Source: UBA5018 sp947463165
GTDB lineage: Bacteria > Cyanobacteriota > Cyanobacteriia > PCC-6307 > Cyanobiaceae
Assembly (NCBI GenBank): GCA_943371245.1
Contig: CALRTY020000011.1
Location: forward strand, 1-64,000
Reading direction: 5' to 3'
Length of the DNA: 64,000 bases
The notes under the pieces were generated by a model. The model had not been told where the DNA came from, did not search any database, and saw only the letters and a list, made by a program, of their open reading frames with translations. How positions within the stretch are numbered: the stretch's first letter is position 1; each line of letters starts with the position of its first letter. The translations under genes were made by a program, and so were the position numbers. Below, piece by piece: positions 32,651 through 43,422 of this stretch.

Positions 32651-33475
32651 ATGCAGCCGCAGCAAAAGCCCACCTATCTGGAACTCCAGGCGGTGGAGGC
32701 CTATCTGGGGCCCCGCCAGGTGTTTCGCGAGCTCAGCCTGCAGCTGAGGCGCGGCGAGCACACCGCCATCCTCGGCCCCAACGGTGCCGGCAAGAGCGCC
32801 CTCATCAAGCTGCTCAGCCGCGAGCTCTACCCAGTGGTCAAGCCGGGATCCTGGCTGCGCATCTTCGGGGAGGAGCGGGTGAATCTCTGGGATCTACGCG
32901 CCCGCATCGGCCTGGTTTCCCAGGATCTCCAGGCCGGCTACAGCGGCGGCGTGCTGGCCAGCGATGTGGTGCTCTCGGGCTACTTCGGCTCGGTGGGGCT
33001 GGGCCGCAGCCATCTGGTTACCGCCAGCCAGCGCCAGCGGGTGCGCCAACTGATGGAGGAGCTGGGCCTGGCCGATTTGGCGCAACGCCCCTACGCCCAG
33101 CTCTCCGATGGCCAGCGGCGACGCCTGCTGCTGGCCCGAGCCCTGGTGCACGGCCCCCAGGTGCTGGTGCTGGATGAACCCACCAATGGCCTAGACCTCA
33201 AGGCCAAACACCAATTACTGGCGATCCTGCGCCAGCTCAGCCAATCCGGCACCACCCTGTTGCTGGTGACCCATCAAATTGAGGCGATCATCCCCGAGAT
33301 CGACCGCTGCGTATTGCTCAAGCAGGGGGTAGTTGTGGGCGATGGCCCTAGCAGCGAACTGTTGCGGGACGCCCCGCTCAGCGCCCTGTTCGACACCCCC
33401 CTGCAGGTGGTGAGCTCTGGAGGCTATCGCCAGGTGCTGCCGGCCGCGGTCAGTGCCCCAGCCGACGAGGGCTGA
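32651..33475 (+). CDS. ABC transporter ATP-binding protein
   Basis: A 274-residue ATPase from ATG 32651. It has Walker A GPNGAGKSALIK (42-53), a Q-loop in GLVSQDLQ, the signature LSDGQRRRLLLARAL, Walker B VLVLDEPTNG, and the switch His in LLLVTHQIEAI. No permease gene is adjacent, so the transported substrate is unknown; the sequence resembles ModF/iron-siderophore-type ATPases in a general way only. It is convergent with eno. Confidence 0.9.
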   Translation: MQPQQKPTYLELQAVEAYLGPRQVFRELSLQLRRGEHTAILGPNGAGKSALIKLLSRELYPVVKPGSWLRIFGEERVNLWDLRARIGLVSQDLQAGYSGGVLASDVVLSGYFGSVGLGRSHLVTASQRQRVRQLMEELGLADLAQRPYAQLSDGQRRRLLLARALVHGPQVLVLDEPTNGLDLKAKHQLLAILRQLSQSGTTLLLVTHQIEAIIPEIDRCVLLKQGVVVGDGPSSELLRDAPLSALFDTPLQVVSSGGYRQVLPAAVSAPADEG

Positions 33476-33497
33476 GCCGGCAGCACTTTCATGGCGA

Positions 33498-34790
33498 TCA
33501 CGCCTTGCCGCGAGGGCCCCTGTCTTCGGCGCCGGCGTAGCGGGCCTGGCTGCCCAGCTCGTCTTCGATGCGCAGCAATTGATTGTACTTGGCCACCCGC
33601 TCCGAGCGGCTCAGGGAGCCGGTTTTGATCTGGCCGGCGCGGCTGGCCACCGCCAGATCGGCGATGGTGGTGTCTTCGGTTTCGCCGCTGCGGTGGCTGA
33701 TCACGCTGGTGTAGCCGGCCCGGCCCGCCAGGTCGATCGCCTGCAGGGTTTCGGTGAGTGAACCAATTTGATTCACCTTGATCAGGATCGAATTGGCCAC
33801 GCCCAGATCAATACCCCGCTGCAGGCGGCTGGTGTTGGTAACGAACAGGTCATCGCCAACCAATTGCACGCTGCTACCAAGGCGCTGGGTGAGCAGGGCC
33901 CAGCCGTCCCAGTCGTCTTCCGCCACGCCATCTTCGATCGAGACGATCGGATAGCGGCTCACCAATCGGGCCAGCTGATCCACCATCTCGGCGCTGCTGT
34001 AACTGCCGCCGTCAAAGGCATAGCGGCCATCTTTGAAGAATTCGGTGCTGGCCACATCCAGGGCCAGGGAGATCTGATCGCCGGGCCTGTAGCCGGCCTT
34101 TTCGATCGCCTGCACCAGCAGGTCGCCGGCGGCGTCGTTGCCCAGGTCTGGCGCGAAACCGCCTTCATCGCCCACGGCGGTGCTCATGCCCCGCTCCTGC
34201 AGCAAGCCCTTGAGGGTGTGGAACACCTCCGTACCCATGCGCAGCGCCTCGCGGAAGCTGGGGGCCCCATGGGGCACCACCATGAACTCCTGGAAGTCGA
34301 GGCTGTTGGCGGCATGGGCGCCGCCATTGATCACATTCATCAGCGGCACCGGCAGCAGGTTGGCCATCGGGCCGCCCAAATAGCGGTAGAGGGGTAAGCC
34401 AAGGCCATTGGCTGCCGCCCGGGCGGTGGCCAGGCTCACCGCCAAAATCGCATTGGCCCCCAGGGCCGACTTGTTGTCGGAACCATCCAGCTCCAACATC
34501 GCCGCGTCTACGGCGCCTTGATCCAGGGCGGAAAGGCCACAGAGGGCCGGGGCGATCTTCTCTTCGATGTTGTTCACCGCCTGCAGCACGCCCTTGCCGC
34601 AGTAGCGGCTGCCGCCATCGCGCAATTCATGGGCTTCATGGGCGCCGGTGCTGGCGCCGCTGGGCACCATCGCCCGGCCGCTGGCCCCGCCCTCCAGCAG
34701 CACCTCAGCTTCCACGGTGGGGGTGCCCCGGGAATCGAGCACCTCCCGGGCCACCACGGTGTCGATCACAAGGTCGAGGGAGTCGATCAC
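33498..34790 (-). CDS. eno: Enolase
   Basis: A 430-residue glycolytic enzyme converting 2-phosphoglycerate to phosphoenolpyruvate. It opens DTVVAREVLDSRGTPTVEAE, and shows the loop SGASTGAHEAHELRDG, MNVINGGAHAANSLDFQEFM, the catalytic Glu region VGDEGGFAPDL, the metal ligands in VSIEDGVAEDDWDGW and VGDDLFVTN, the Lys base in SILIKVNQIGSLTET, and the signature SHRSGETEDTTIADLAV. Length is normal. It lies between two genes transcribed from the opposite strand. Confidence 0.98.
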   Translation of the reverse strand: MIDSLDLVIDTVVAREVLDSRGTPTVEAEVLLEGGASGRAMVPSGASTGAHEAHELRDGGSRYCGKGVLQAVNNIEEKIAPALCGLSALDQGAVDAAMLELDGSDNKSALGANAILAVSLATARAAANGLGLPLYRYLGGPMANLLPVPLMNVINGGAHAANSLDFQEFMVVPHGAPSFREALRMGTEVFHTLKGLLQERGMSTAVGDEGGFAPDLGNDAAGDLLVQAIEKAGYRPGDQISLALDVASTEFFKDGRYAFDGGSYSSAEMVDQLARLVSRYPIVSIEDGVAEDDWDGWALLTQRLGSSVQLVGDDLFVTNTSRLQRGIDLGVANSILIKVNQIGSLTETLQAIDLAGRAGYTSVISHRSGETEDTTIADLAVASRAGQIKTGSLSRSERVAKYNQLLRIEDELGSQARYAGAEDRGPRGKA

Positions 34791-34943
34791 TTAATGCCGA
34801 AGGTTTTACTAAGGCCAGGATCCTATGGGTGGGGGGCGCCAAAGCTTTTGTGTGGATGATCACCGGCCGTGAATCTGGCCCGGGCTCGGTGATCGGCGAT
34901 GCTGGCCGGCCCGGCCAGAATGGCGAGCAGCCGCACAAGGCCG

Positions 34944-35336
34944 ATGCGCCTCTTGCACACGATGCTCCGAGTGGGCGATCTGGAGCGCTCGCTTCAGTTT
35001 TATACCCAGCTGCTGGGCATGCGACTGCTGCGCCGCAAGGAATATCCCGCCGGCCGCTTCACCCTGGCCTTCGTGGGCTACGGCGAAGAGAGCGACCACA
35101 CCGTGCTGGAACTCACCCACAACTGGGACACCACTGAATACAGCATTGGCAGCGGCTATGGCCACATCGCCATCGGCGTCGATGACATCGTGGGCTGCTG
35201 TGCCGCCATCGCCGCCCAGGGGGGGCGGGTGGTGCGTCAGCCCGGACCGATGCAGCACGGCAGCACAGTTATTGCCTTTGTGGAAGATCCCGATGGCTAC
35301 AAGGTGGAGTTGATCCAGCTCTCCTCCCGCAGCTGA
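34944..35336 (+). CDS. gloA: Lactoylglutathione lyase (glyoxalase I)
   Basis: A 130-residue single-domain glyoxalase I that isomerises the methylglyoxal-glutathione adduct. It starts MRLLHTMLRVGDLERSLQFY and continues LGMRLLRRKEYPAGRFTLAF, VLELTHNWDTTEY, GYGHIAIGVDD and FVEDPDGYKVELIQ. The metal ligands are His5, Glu (in VLELTHNW), His (in GYGHIAI) and Glu (in YKVELIQ). ATG 34944 fits family N-termini; ATG 34920 would add eight residues. Confidence 0.96.
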   Translation: MRLLHTMLRVGDLERSLQFYTQLLGMRLLRRKEYPAGRFTLAFVGYGEESDHTVLELTHNWDTTEYSIGSGYGHIAIGVDDIVGCCAAIAAQGGRVVRQPGPMQHGSTVIAFVEDPDGYKVELIQLSSRS

Positions 35337-35358
35337 TCCATATCAATTGAGCCAATAG

Positions 35359-38226
<2,868 letters not shown>

Positions 38227-38270
38227 GGCCTGGCAACCCAGTCGGCTCTGCCCATGGCGAAGGGCCTGCC

Positions 38271-38738
38271 ATGGCAGTGAGGCGGCGGGGTAGGTTGTTC
38301 GTTTGCCGAGTCGCGCGGACGCCCCGTGCGCCAGCGCTCGTGGATTCTTCCTCCCCACTCCCCCCACGCCAGTCCAAGGATCTGCCCGCCACAGATCTGC
38401 CGATTACGGATCCCCCCGCCACGGATCCCCTCGCAACAGATCCCCCCGCCACAGATCAGCCAGCCCCTGATCCAAACTCGTCGAGGTCAGCGGTCGGCAC
38501 CCAACCGATCGACGAGGCCAGCGATCTCCAGCTCGCCGCTCCTGGCTCCAGGATCGAGACCGAGCCCCAGGGGTTTGCCGCCGCCTCCCTGGCCGAGTTG
38601 CGCAAGGTGGTCTGGCCCAGTCGCCAGCAACTGTTCAGCGAGTCGGTGGCGGTGATTTTGATGGTGGGGTTGTCGGCAGCGGCGATCGCGGCCGTCGATC
38701 GCTTCTACGGCTGGGCTTCCACCCAGGTGTTCCGCTGA
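38271..38738 (+). CDS. secE: Preprotein translocase subunit SecE with long N-terminal extension
   Basis: The last 60 residues are bacterial SecE: FAAASLAELRKVVWPSRQQL, then SESVAVILMVGLSAAAIAAV and a short end WASTQVFR. SecE clamps SecY in the membrane. The 90-odd residues before it are unusual: a basic start, then pentapeptide repeats of ATDPP type (LPATDLPITDPPATDPLATD) and a Pro/Asp linker, all predicted disordered. The start may be ATG 38271 or GTG 38340 (MDSSSPLPPRQSK). Cyanobacterial SecE is usually about 75-80 residues. The position directly before nusG is the conserved arrangement. Confidence 0.92.
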   Translation: MAVRRRGRLFVCRVARTPRAPALVDSSSPLPPRQSKDLPATDLPITDPPATDPLATDPPATDQPAPDPNSSRSAVGTQPIDEASDLQLAAPGSRIETEPQGFAAASLAELRKVVWPSRQQLFSESVAVILMVGLSAAAIAAVDRFYGWASTQVFR

Positions 38739-38761
38739 GTTTTTCCTTGCCCGAGCCCCCA

Positions 38762-39445
38762 GTGTCCGAGCCCTCCGTGTCTGAGTCCCTTGCCGCTAGC
38801 CCCCTCGACACCGACGAAGCCCTCGCTTTAGATCCAGCCCAGGCTGTGCTTGAGGCCCCTGTGGCCGAGCAGGCCCGGGCCCAGGTGCCCCGCTGGTACG
38901 CGGTGCAGGTGGCCTCCAGCTGCGAAAAGAAGGTGAAGGCCACCCTTGAGCAGCGAGCCGTCACCCTGGGGGTGCATAACCGGATCTTCGAGATCGAAAT
39001 CCCCCAGACCCCCGGGGTCAAGCTCAAGAAGGACGGCAGTCGCCAGTCGATTGAGGAGAAGGTTTTTCCGGGCTACGTGCTGGTGCGCATGGTCCTCGAT
39101 GAGGACACGATGATGGCCGTGCGCAGCACCCCGAACGTGATCAATTTCGTGGGTCAGGAGGATCGCCGCGCCACCGCCAAGGCCCGGGGCCACATCAAGC
39201 CCCGCCCCCTGAGCCGCCAGGAGGTGGATCGCATCTTCAAGCGAGCCGCAGAGAAAAAGCCAGTGGTCAAGGTGGATCTCAGCGAGGGCGACCAAATCCT
39301 GGTCACGGCGGGTCCGTTCAAGGACTTCCAGGGCGAGGTGATCGAGGTGTCCGGCGACCGCAACAAGCTCAAGGCCCTACTCTCGATCTTCGGCCGGGAA
39401 ACCCCGGTGGAATTGGAGTTCTCTCAAATCAGCAAGCAGAGCTGA
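38762..39445 (+). CDS. nusG: Transcription termination/antitermination factor NusG
   Basis: A 227-residue NusG. An acidic, poorly conserved N-terminal extension (about 40 residues) precedes the NGN domain: RWYAVQVASSCEKKVKATLE, EKVFPGYVLVRMVLDEDTMM and STPNVINFVG. The KOW domain follows: EGDQILVTAGPFKDFQGEVI and LLSIFGRETPVELEFSQI. The start is uncertain: GTG 38762 is used, with TTG 38747 and GTG 38777 in frame. NusG binds RNA polymerase and couples it with ribosomes or Rho. It lies between secE and rplK as in most bacteria. Confidence 0.96.
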   Translation: MSEPSVSESLAASPLDTDEALALDPAQAVLEAPVAEQARAQVPRWYAVQVASSCEKKVKATLEQRAVTLGVHNRIFEIEIPQTPGVKLKKDGSRQSIEEKVFPGYVLVRMVLDEDTMMAVRSTPNVINFVGQEDRRATAKARGHIKPRPLSRQEVDRIFKRAAEKKPVVKVDLSEGDQILVTAGPFKDFQGEVIEVSGDRNKLKALLSIFGRETPVELEFSQISKQS

Positions 39446-39547
39446 GGCCCCGGCCCCAGCCCAGCGGCCGTCTCCCTGTGGAGGGCGGCCGTGCATTCAC
39501 CGCCGCTGTCACCAGCGGCGATCCGCAGCGTTCCCGACGCATAGACA

Positions 39548-39973
39548 ATGGCCAAGAAAGTCGTTGCCGTAATCAAGCTGGCGCTAAATGCCGGCAAAGC
39601 CAACCCGGCGCCACCGGTGGGCCCTGCCCTCGGTCAGCACGGCGTCAATATCATGGCGTTCTGCAAGGAGTACAACGCTCGCACGCAGGACAAGGCTGGC
39701 TATGTGATTCCGGTGGAGATTTCGGTCTTTGAAGACCGCAGTTTCACCTTTATCACCAAGACCCCTCCCGCTTCCGTGCTGATCTCCAAGGCAGCCGGCA
39801 TCGAGCGGGGTGCCGCCACCTCAGCCAAGGGTAGTGCTGGAGCCATCTCCACCGCCCAGCTGGAGGAGATCGCCAAGACCAAGCTCCCCGACCTCAACTG
39901 CACCAGCGTTGAATCGGCCATGCGCATCATTGCTGGCACCGCCCGCAATATGGGCGTAGCCATCAACGACTGA
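39548..39973 (+). CDS. rplK: 50S ribosomal protein L11
   Basis: A 141-residue L11, part of the GTPase-associated centre of the large subunit. It starts AKKVVAVIKLALNAGKANPA and shows PPVGPALGQHGVNIMAFCKE, YNARTQDKAGYVIPVEISVF, then the RNA-binding domain ending SAMRIIAGTARNMGV. Length is normal. A GC-rich hairpin-prone stretch lies in the 102 bp after nusG. Confidence 0.98.
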   Translation: MAKKVVAVIKLALNAGKANPAPPVGPALGQHGVNIMAFCKEYNARTQDKAGYVIPVEISVFEDRSFTFITKTPPASVLISKAAGIERGAATSAKGSAGAISTAQLEEIAKTKLPDLNCTSVESAMRIIAGTARNMGVAIND

Positions 39974-40041
39974 TTCCCCTCCCGTCCTTTATTCAACAAA
40001 TCGGGGGAGACCTTCATCGGTCGCCAGCACCCCATCCAGCC

Positions 40042-40749
40042 ATGCCAAAAGTTTCCAAGCGCTACGCCTCTGTCGCCGCCGCGGTGGAAGAGCGCACCTA
40101 CGCACCCCTTGAAGCCCTGGAATTGGTGAAGGCCAACGCCACCGCCAAGTTCGACGAGACGATCGAGGCCCACGTGCGGCTAGGCATCGATCCCAAGTAC
40201 ACCGATCAGCAACTGCGCACCACGGTGGCCCTGCCCAACGGCACCGGCCAGACGATTCGCATCGCTGTGATCACCAGCGGCGAAAAAGTAGCTGCGGCTA
40301 AGGCCGCCGGTGCCGATCAAGCCGGCGATGACGATCTCGTGGACGAAATCGCCGCGGGTCAGATGAATTTCGACCTGCTGATCGCCACCCCAGACATGAT
40401 GCCCAAGGTGGCAAAGCTGGGTCGGGTGCTCGGTCCCCGGGGTCTGATGCCCAACCCCAAGGCAGGCACGGTCACCAATGACCTCAGCTCCGCCATCGCT
40501 GAGTTCAAGGCCGGCAAGCTGGAATTCCGCGCCGACAGAACCGGCATCGTGCACGTGCGCTTTGGCAAGGCCAGCTTCGATGCGGCCAAGCTGCTCGAGA
40601 ACCTCAAGGCGCTGCAGGAGACCATCGATCGCAACAAGCCCAGTGGTGCCAAGGGTCGCTATTGGCGCACCCTCTACGTGACCTCCACCATGGGCCCCTC
40701 GGTGCCGGTGGACTTCACCGCCCTGCAGGACCTCAAGCAAGACGTCTGA
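40042..40749 (+). CDS. rplA: 50S ribosomal protein L1
   Basis: A 235-residue L1 of the stalk on the 23S rRNA. Family segments include PLEALELVKANATAKFDETI, HVRLGIDPKYTDQQLR, KLGRVLGPRGLMPNPKAGTV and KGRYWRTLYVTSTMGPSVPV. In many bacteria L1 represses its own operon by binding its mRNA. Here it is followed by a long inverted repeat and the L10 leader before rplJ. Confidence 0.98.
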   Translation: MPKVSKRYASVAAAVEERTYAPLEALELVKANATAKFDETIEAHVRLGIDPKYTDQQLRTTVALPNGTGQTIRIAVITSGEKVAAAKAAGADQAGDDDLVDEIAAGQMNFDLLIATPDMMPKVAKLGRVLGPRGLMPNPKAGTVTNDLSSAIAEFKAGKLEFRADRTGIVHVRFGKASFDAAKLLENLKALQETIDRNKPSGAKGRYWRTLYVTSTMGPSVPVDFTALQDLKQDV

Positions 40750-40758
40750 GTTCGATTA

Positions 40759-40813
40759 GCCGGGCCTTGTCGGTGCCAGAAACCGGCCAGGCTTGACACC
40801 ACCAAGGCCCGGC
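40759..40813 (+). promoter_or_regulatory. Long inverted repeat after rplA, possible attenuator or processing stem
   Basis: GCCGGGCCTTG (40759-40769) pairs perfectly with CAAGGCCCGGC (40803-40813). The enclosed 33 bases contain CGGT/ACCG and GGTG/CACC pairs. It is followed by an A-rich, not T-rich, stretch, so a classic terminator is unlikely. Confidence 0.6.
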
Positions 40814-40836
40814 ACATCATGGCTTAAAATAAAAAA

Positions 40837-40935
40837 CTGGCGAAAGCCAGAAGGGCACGCGCCCTACCCCAGACAGCAGGTGGCGTCAGCCGTAAATCCT
40901 GCCGAGGTGAACGCGACAGGTTTAGTTCCAGTCGG
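40837..40935 (+). promoter_or_regulatory. Ribosomal protein L10 leader in the rplJL transcript
   Basis: The sequence begins with the hairpin CTGGC-GAAA-GCCAG (GNRA tetraloop) and GGGC/GCCC. It then has AGACAGCAGGTGGCGTCAGC and TAAATCCTGCCGAGGTGAAC, the conserved sides of the L10 leader (CAGCAGG pairing with CCTGC). The known role is binding of the L10-L7/L12 complex to repress rplJ and rplL. It lies about 125 bp upstream of the rplJ ATG. Confidence 0.88.
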
Positions 40936-41058
40936 TCCCCCAGGGATTGCCGATCGGATGCGGAACGTGCAGCGGCCTCGAGCTTGGTTCCCTTGTGGAT
41001 TCACCAGGCGTCCAGGGCCGCGTACCCGGCTTGTTCCCCCGATCCGTTCCAAATTCCC

Positions 41059-41592
41059 ATGGGCCGCACGCTGGAGAACAAGCAACAGATCGTCGAAGAG
41101 CTCAAGTCGCTCCTAGGCGAGGCCGAAATGGCGCTAGTCCTTGATTTCAAGGGCCTGTCTGTCAAGGAAATGTTTGATCTGCGGACCCGTCTGCAGGGCA
41201 GCAACGGCGTATGCAAGGTGACCAAAAACACCTTGATGCGCCGTGCCATTGACGGCAACAGCGCCTGGACTGAACTCGATCCCCTACTCAAGGGCACCAA
41301 CGCCTTCATCCTGGTAAAGGGTGATGTCGGTGGTGCGGTGAAGGCCGTTCAAGCCTTCCAAAAAGACACCAAGAAATCGGAAACCAAAGGCGGCCTGTTT
41401 GAAGGCAAGCTGCTCTCGGAAGCTGATATCAAGGCGATCGGGGATCTGCCCTCCAAGGAGGTGCTCCTAGCTCAGATCGCCGGTGCGATCAATGCTGTAG
41501 CCACCAAATTGGCCGTGGGTATCAACGAGGTTCCGTCCGGTCTTGCTCGGGCGCTCAAGCAGCACGCCGATGGCGAGGGTTCGGCCAGCTGA
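41059..41592 (+). CDS. rplJ: 50S ribosomal protein L10
   Basis: A 177-residue L10, the base of the L7/L12 stalk and the autoregulator of this transcript. ATG 41059 (MGRTLENKQQIVEELKSLLG) is chosen because the frame before it is leader RNA. Family marks include ALVLDFKGLSVKEMFDLRTR, CKVTKNTLMRRAI and GALNAVATKL-like helices near the end, where L7/L12 dimers bind. Confidence 0.97.
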   Translation: MGRTLENKQQIVEELKSLLGEAEMALVLDFKGLSVKEMFDLRTRLQGSNGVCKVTKNTLMRRAIDGNSAWTELDPLLKGTNAFILVKGDVGGAVKAVQAFQKDTKKSETKGGLFEGKLLSEADIKAIGDLPSKEVLLAQIAGAINAVATKLAVGINEVPSGLARALKQHADGEGSAS

Positions 41593-41669
41593 GGCCCACC
41601 CCTTGACTCTGCGCTGCCGAGCTCAACCGATCGACTGTCCACAAACAGATCTGTTGCTGATTCCCAACC

Positions 41670-42050
41670 ATGTCTGCTACAACCGACCAAATTCTCGAAC
41701 AGCTGAAGACCCTTTCACTGCTGGAAGCTTCCGAGCTTGTCAAGCAGATTGAAGAGGCTTTCGGTGTGTCTGCCGCCGCCTCCGCTGGCGTGGTGATGGC
41801 AGCAGCTCCTGCCGCTGCCGAACCCGAAGAAGTTCAGACCGAATTCGACGTGATCCTTGATGGATTCGAAGATTCGGCCAAGATCAAGGTGCTGAAGGCG
41901 GTGCGCGAAGCCACCGGTCTGGGCCTAGGCGAAGCCAAAGCCCTGGTGGAAGCGGCTCCCAAGGCCGTCAAGGAAGGCATTTCCAAGGCCGATGCCGAGG
42001 CGCTCAAAAAGTCCCTCGAAGAAGTGGGCGGCAAAGTTAGCATCAAGTGA
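41670..42050 (+). CDS. rplL: 50S ribosomal protein L7/L12
   Basis: A 126-residue L7/L12. It has an N-terminal dimerisation region (TDQILEQLKTLSLLEASELV), an Ala-rich hinge (AAASAGVVMAAAPAAAEPEE) and a C-terminal factor-binding domain (FDVILDGFEDSAKIKVLKAV, REATGLGLGEAKALVEAAPK, ISKADAEALKKSLEEVGGKV). The acidic stalk protein recruits translation GTPases. It is the last gene of the secE-rplL cluster and is followed by a terminator. Confidence 0.98.
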   Translation: MSATTDQILEQLKTLSLLEASELVKQIEEAFGVSAAASAGVVMAAAPAAAEPEEVQTEFDVILDGFEDSAKIKVLKAVREATGLGLGEAKALVEAAPKAVKEGISKADAEALKKSLEEVGGKVSIK

Positions 42051-42123
42051 TCGCTTAATTAGTGAATCCCTTAGCTTGATCTGCTGCCGGGCCCTGGCTC
42101 GACACCAGCTTTGCTTCTCTGCT

Positions 42124-42153
42124 AGCCGGCTCTCATCTGGGGGCCGGCTTTTT
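42124..42153 (+). terminator. Rho-independent terminator after rplL
   Basis: AGCCGGC (42124-42130) pairs with GCCGGCT (42143-42149), and the stem runs into TTTTT (42149-42153). Confidence 0.85.
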
Positions 42154-42479
42154 GCTGGCTTCCCCATGACCCCGCCATCAGGCGAGCAAACTCCGCTCTG
42201 GGCCGTGCAGCCAGGTGGCAGAGAGGTTATGCAGCCCAGCGGGATTGCTGATCCACCAGCAAGCCGATAAGTAAGCCCTCAAACAGGAAAGCGATAAAAC
42301 TGGTAAGCAATAAAAAAGCCCCGCCAAAGGCAGGGCTTTAGGTTGGAACGATTCTGGGAGTCTGTCCTTGTTTCGACCCCGGAAGAGCGTTCCCACTCCT
42401 CACACCTCTGGAAATTAATCGTCAAAGCCGCCCACGTGTGGGTTCCTGGTGCGGAATCGCAACTGGCACCCCCCGGGGC
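42154..42479. other. Intergenic stretch between rplL and the DUF3747 gene
   Basis: Two convergent transcripts end here. Apart from the two terminators no gene or RNA was recognised. Confidence 0.5.
42312..42339 (-). terminator. Rho-independent terminator for the DUF3747 gene
   Basis: On the minus strand AAAGCCCTGCC (42339-42329) pairs with GGCGGGGCTTT (42325-42315) across TTT, with one mismatch. It is followed by six T residues (complement of 42317-42312). Confidence 0.85.
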
Positions 42480-43349
42480 TCAGGGGCTGGTGGCGGGGAT
42501 GGCTGCCGTCTCCTGGAAGGGCAGTACGGGCAGGCTGATCACCTGGCCGGGGGCTGGCTCGATGCTGGCGCTGGAGGTCTGCTGCGGGCGCCGCCAGCCA
42601 TCTGGGCGGCGCCGCTCCCGCTGGGCCAGCTCCAGCGGTGGTGGCGGCGGCGGCAGGCCAGCGAGCGACTGGATGCCCCCGCCGCGGGCACGGGCCTGCA
42701 ACAGGGCCAGGGGTTCGGCGCTGGCCAGATAGATATGGCTCAGGCGCCGGCCGGCATAGGTGCGGCCCTGGAAACTCCAACCCGGCTCCAGCCGGAAGCT
42801 GACCAGGCCCTCGCCGGCGGCTGGCGGCATAGGCGCCAGGGCCACGGTGAGCGGTTTACTCAGGCTTGGATTCAGGGCCTGGAGTTCCAAGCCGGCGGAG
42901 CCGGCGGCGATCCGCAGTCGCCAGGGGCTGGGTAATTCGCCATCGGCAGCCCGCAGCGAGTAGCCACTGCTGGATTGCAAGCGACTGCAGCGAGAATCGC
43001 CAGCCGCCGCCTCAGCGCTAATTAACTGAGACTCGCCCACCTGAGCCCCACTCAGCTGAGCCCCGCTCGCCTGCACCCCACTGATCTGGGGGGCAAGCAG
43101 CACGCTGCCATCGCTTTGGCGGCTCCAGCAACTGGCCGCCCCGGGCTGCAGCTGCTCCACCAAGATCAGCTTCCATTGGTCGTTATCCAGCGGCTGGGCC
43201 AGGGCCACCGTGGCGCCTTCCACCAGCGGTTGGCTGCTAAATACGCCGGCTCCACTGGTGAGGGGCCACAGGGCCAGGCCGCTGGCTCCCAGCAGGCCCA
43301 AGCCCCTGATCAGGCCCCAGCCAGGCAGGGGGAGGTAGGTTCGTCGCAT
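42480..43349 (-). CDS. Exported DUF3747 protein
   Basis: From ATG 43349, 289 residues. A hydrophobic signal or anchor (LIRGLGLLGASGLALWPL) precedes the DUF3747 segment FSSQPLVEGATVALAQPLDN, DQWKLILVEQLQPGAASCW. The next part contains an ASGAQLSGAQ-type short repeat. The C-terminal half has beta-like strands (GEGLVSFRLEPGWSFQGRTY, RRLSHIYLAS) and a Pro-rich end with PPPPPPLELAQRERRR. DUF3747 is a cyanobacterial family of unknown function, probably periplasmic. The long frame upstream of 43349 is the antisense of rnhA and is not used. Confidence 0.82.
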   Translation of the reverse strand: MRRTYLPLPGWGLIRGLGLLGASGLALWPLTSGAGVFSSQPLVEGATVALAQPLDNDQWKLILVEQLQPGAASCWSRQSDGSVLLAPQISGVQASGAQLSGAQVGESQLISAEAAAGDSRCSRLQSSSGYSLRAADGELPSPWRLRIAAGSAGLELQALNPSLSKPLTVALAPMPPAAGEGLVSFRLEPGWSFQGRTYAGRRLSHIYLASAEPLALLQARARGGGIQSLAGLPPPPPPLELAQRERRRPDGWRRPQQTSSASIEPAPGQVISLPVLPFQETAAIPATSP

Positions 43350-43422
43350 GCCTGCCGCTCCCGGACCCCTGTGTACATAACAGGTCTGGTGCGCTTGATA
43401 GCGAACTTTTTGAATTTGTCGA

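Noticed and set aside
42415..42780. Alternative frame across the end of the DUF3747 gene, ending NPHVGGFDD
   Set aside because: The upstream part is an Arg/Pro-rich shadow of the DUF3747 gene; only its tail looks protein-like and no start or homologue supports it.
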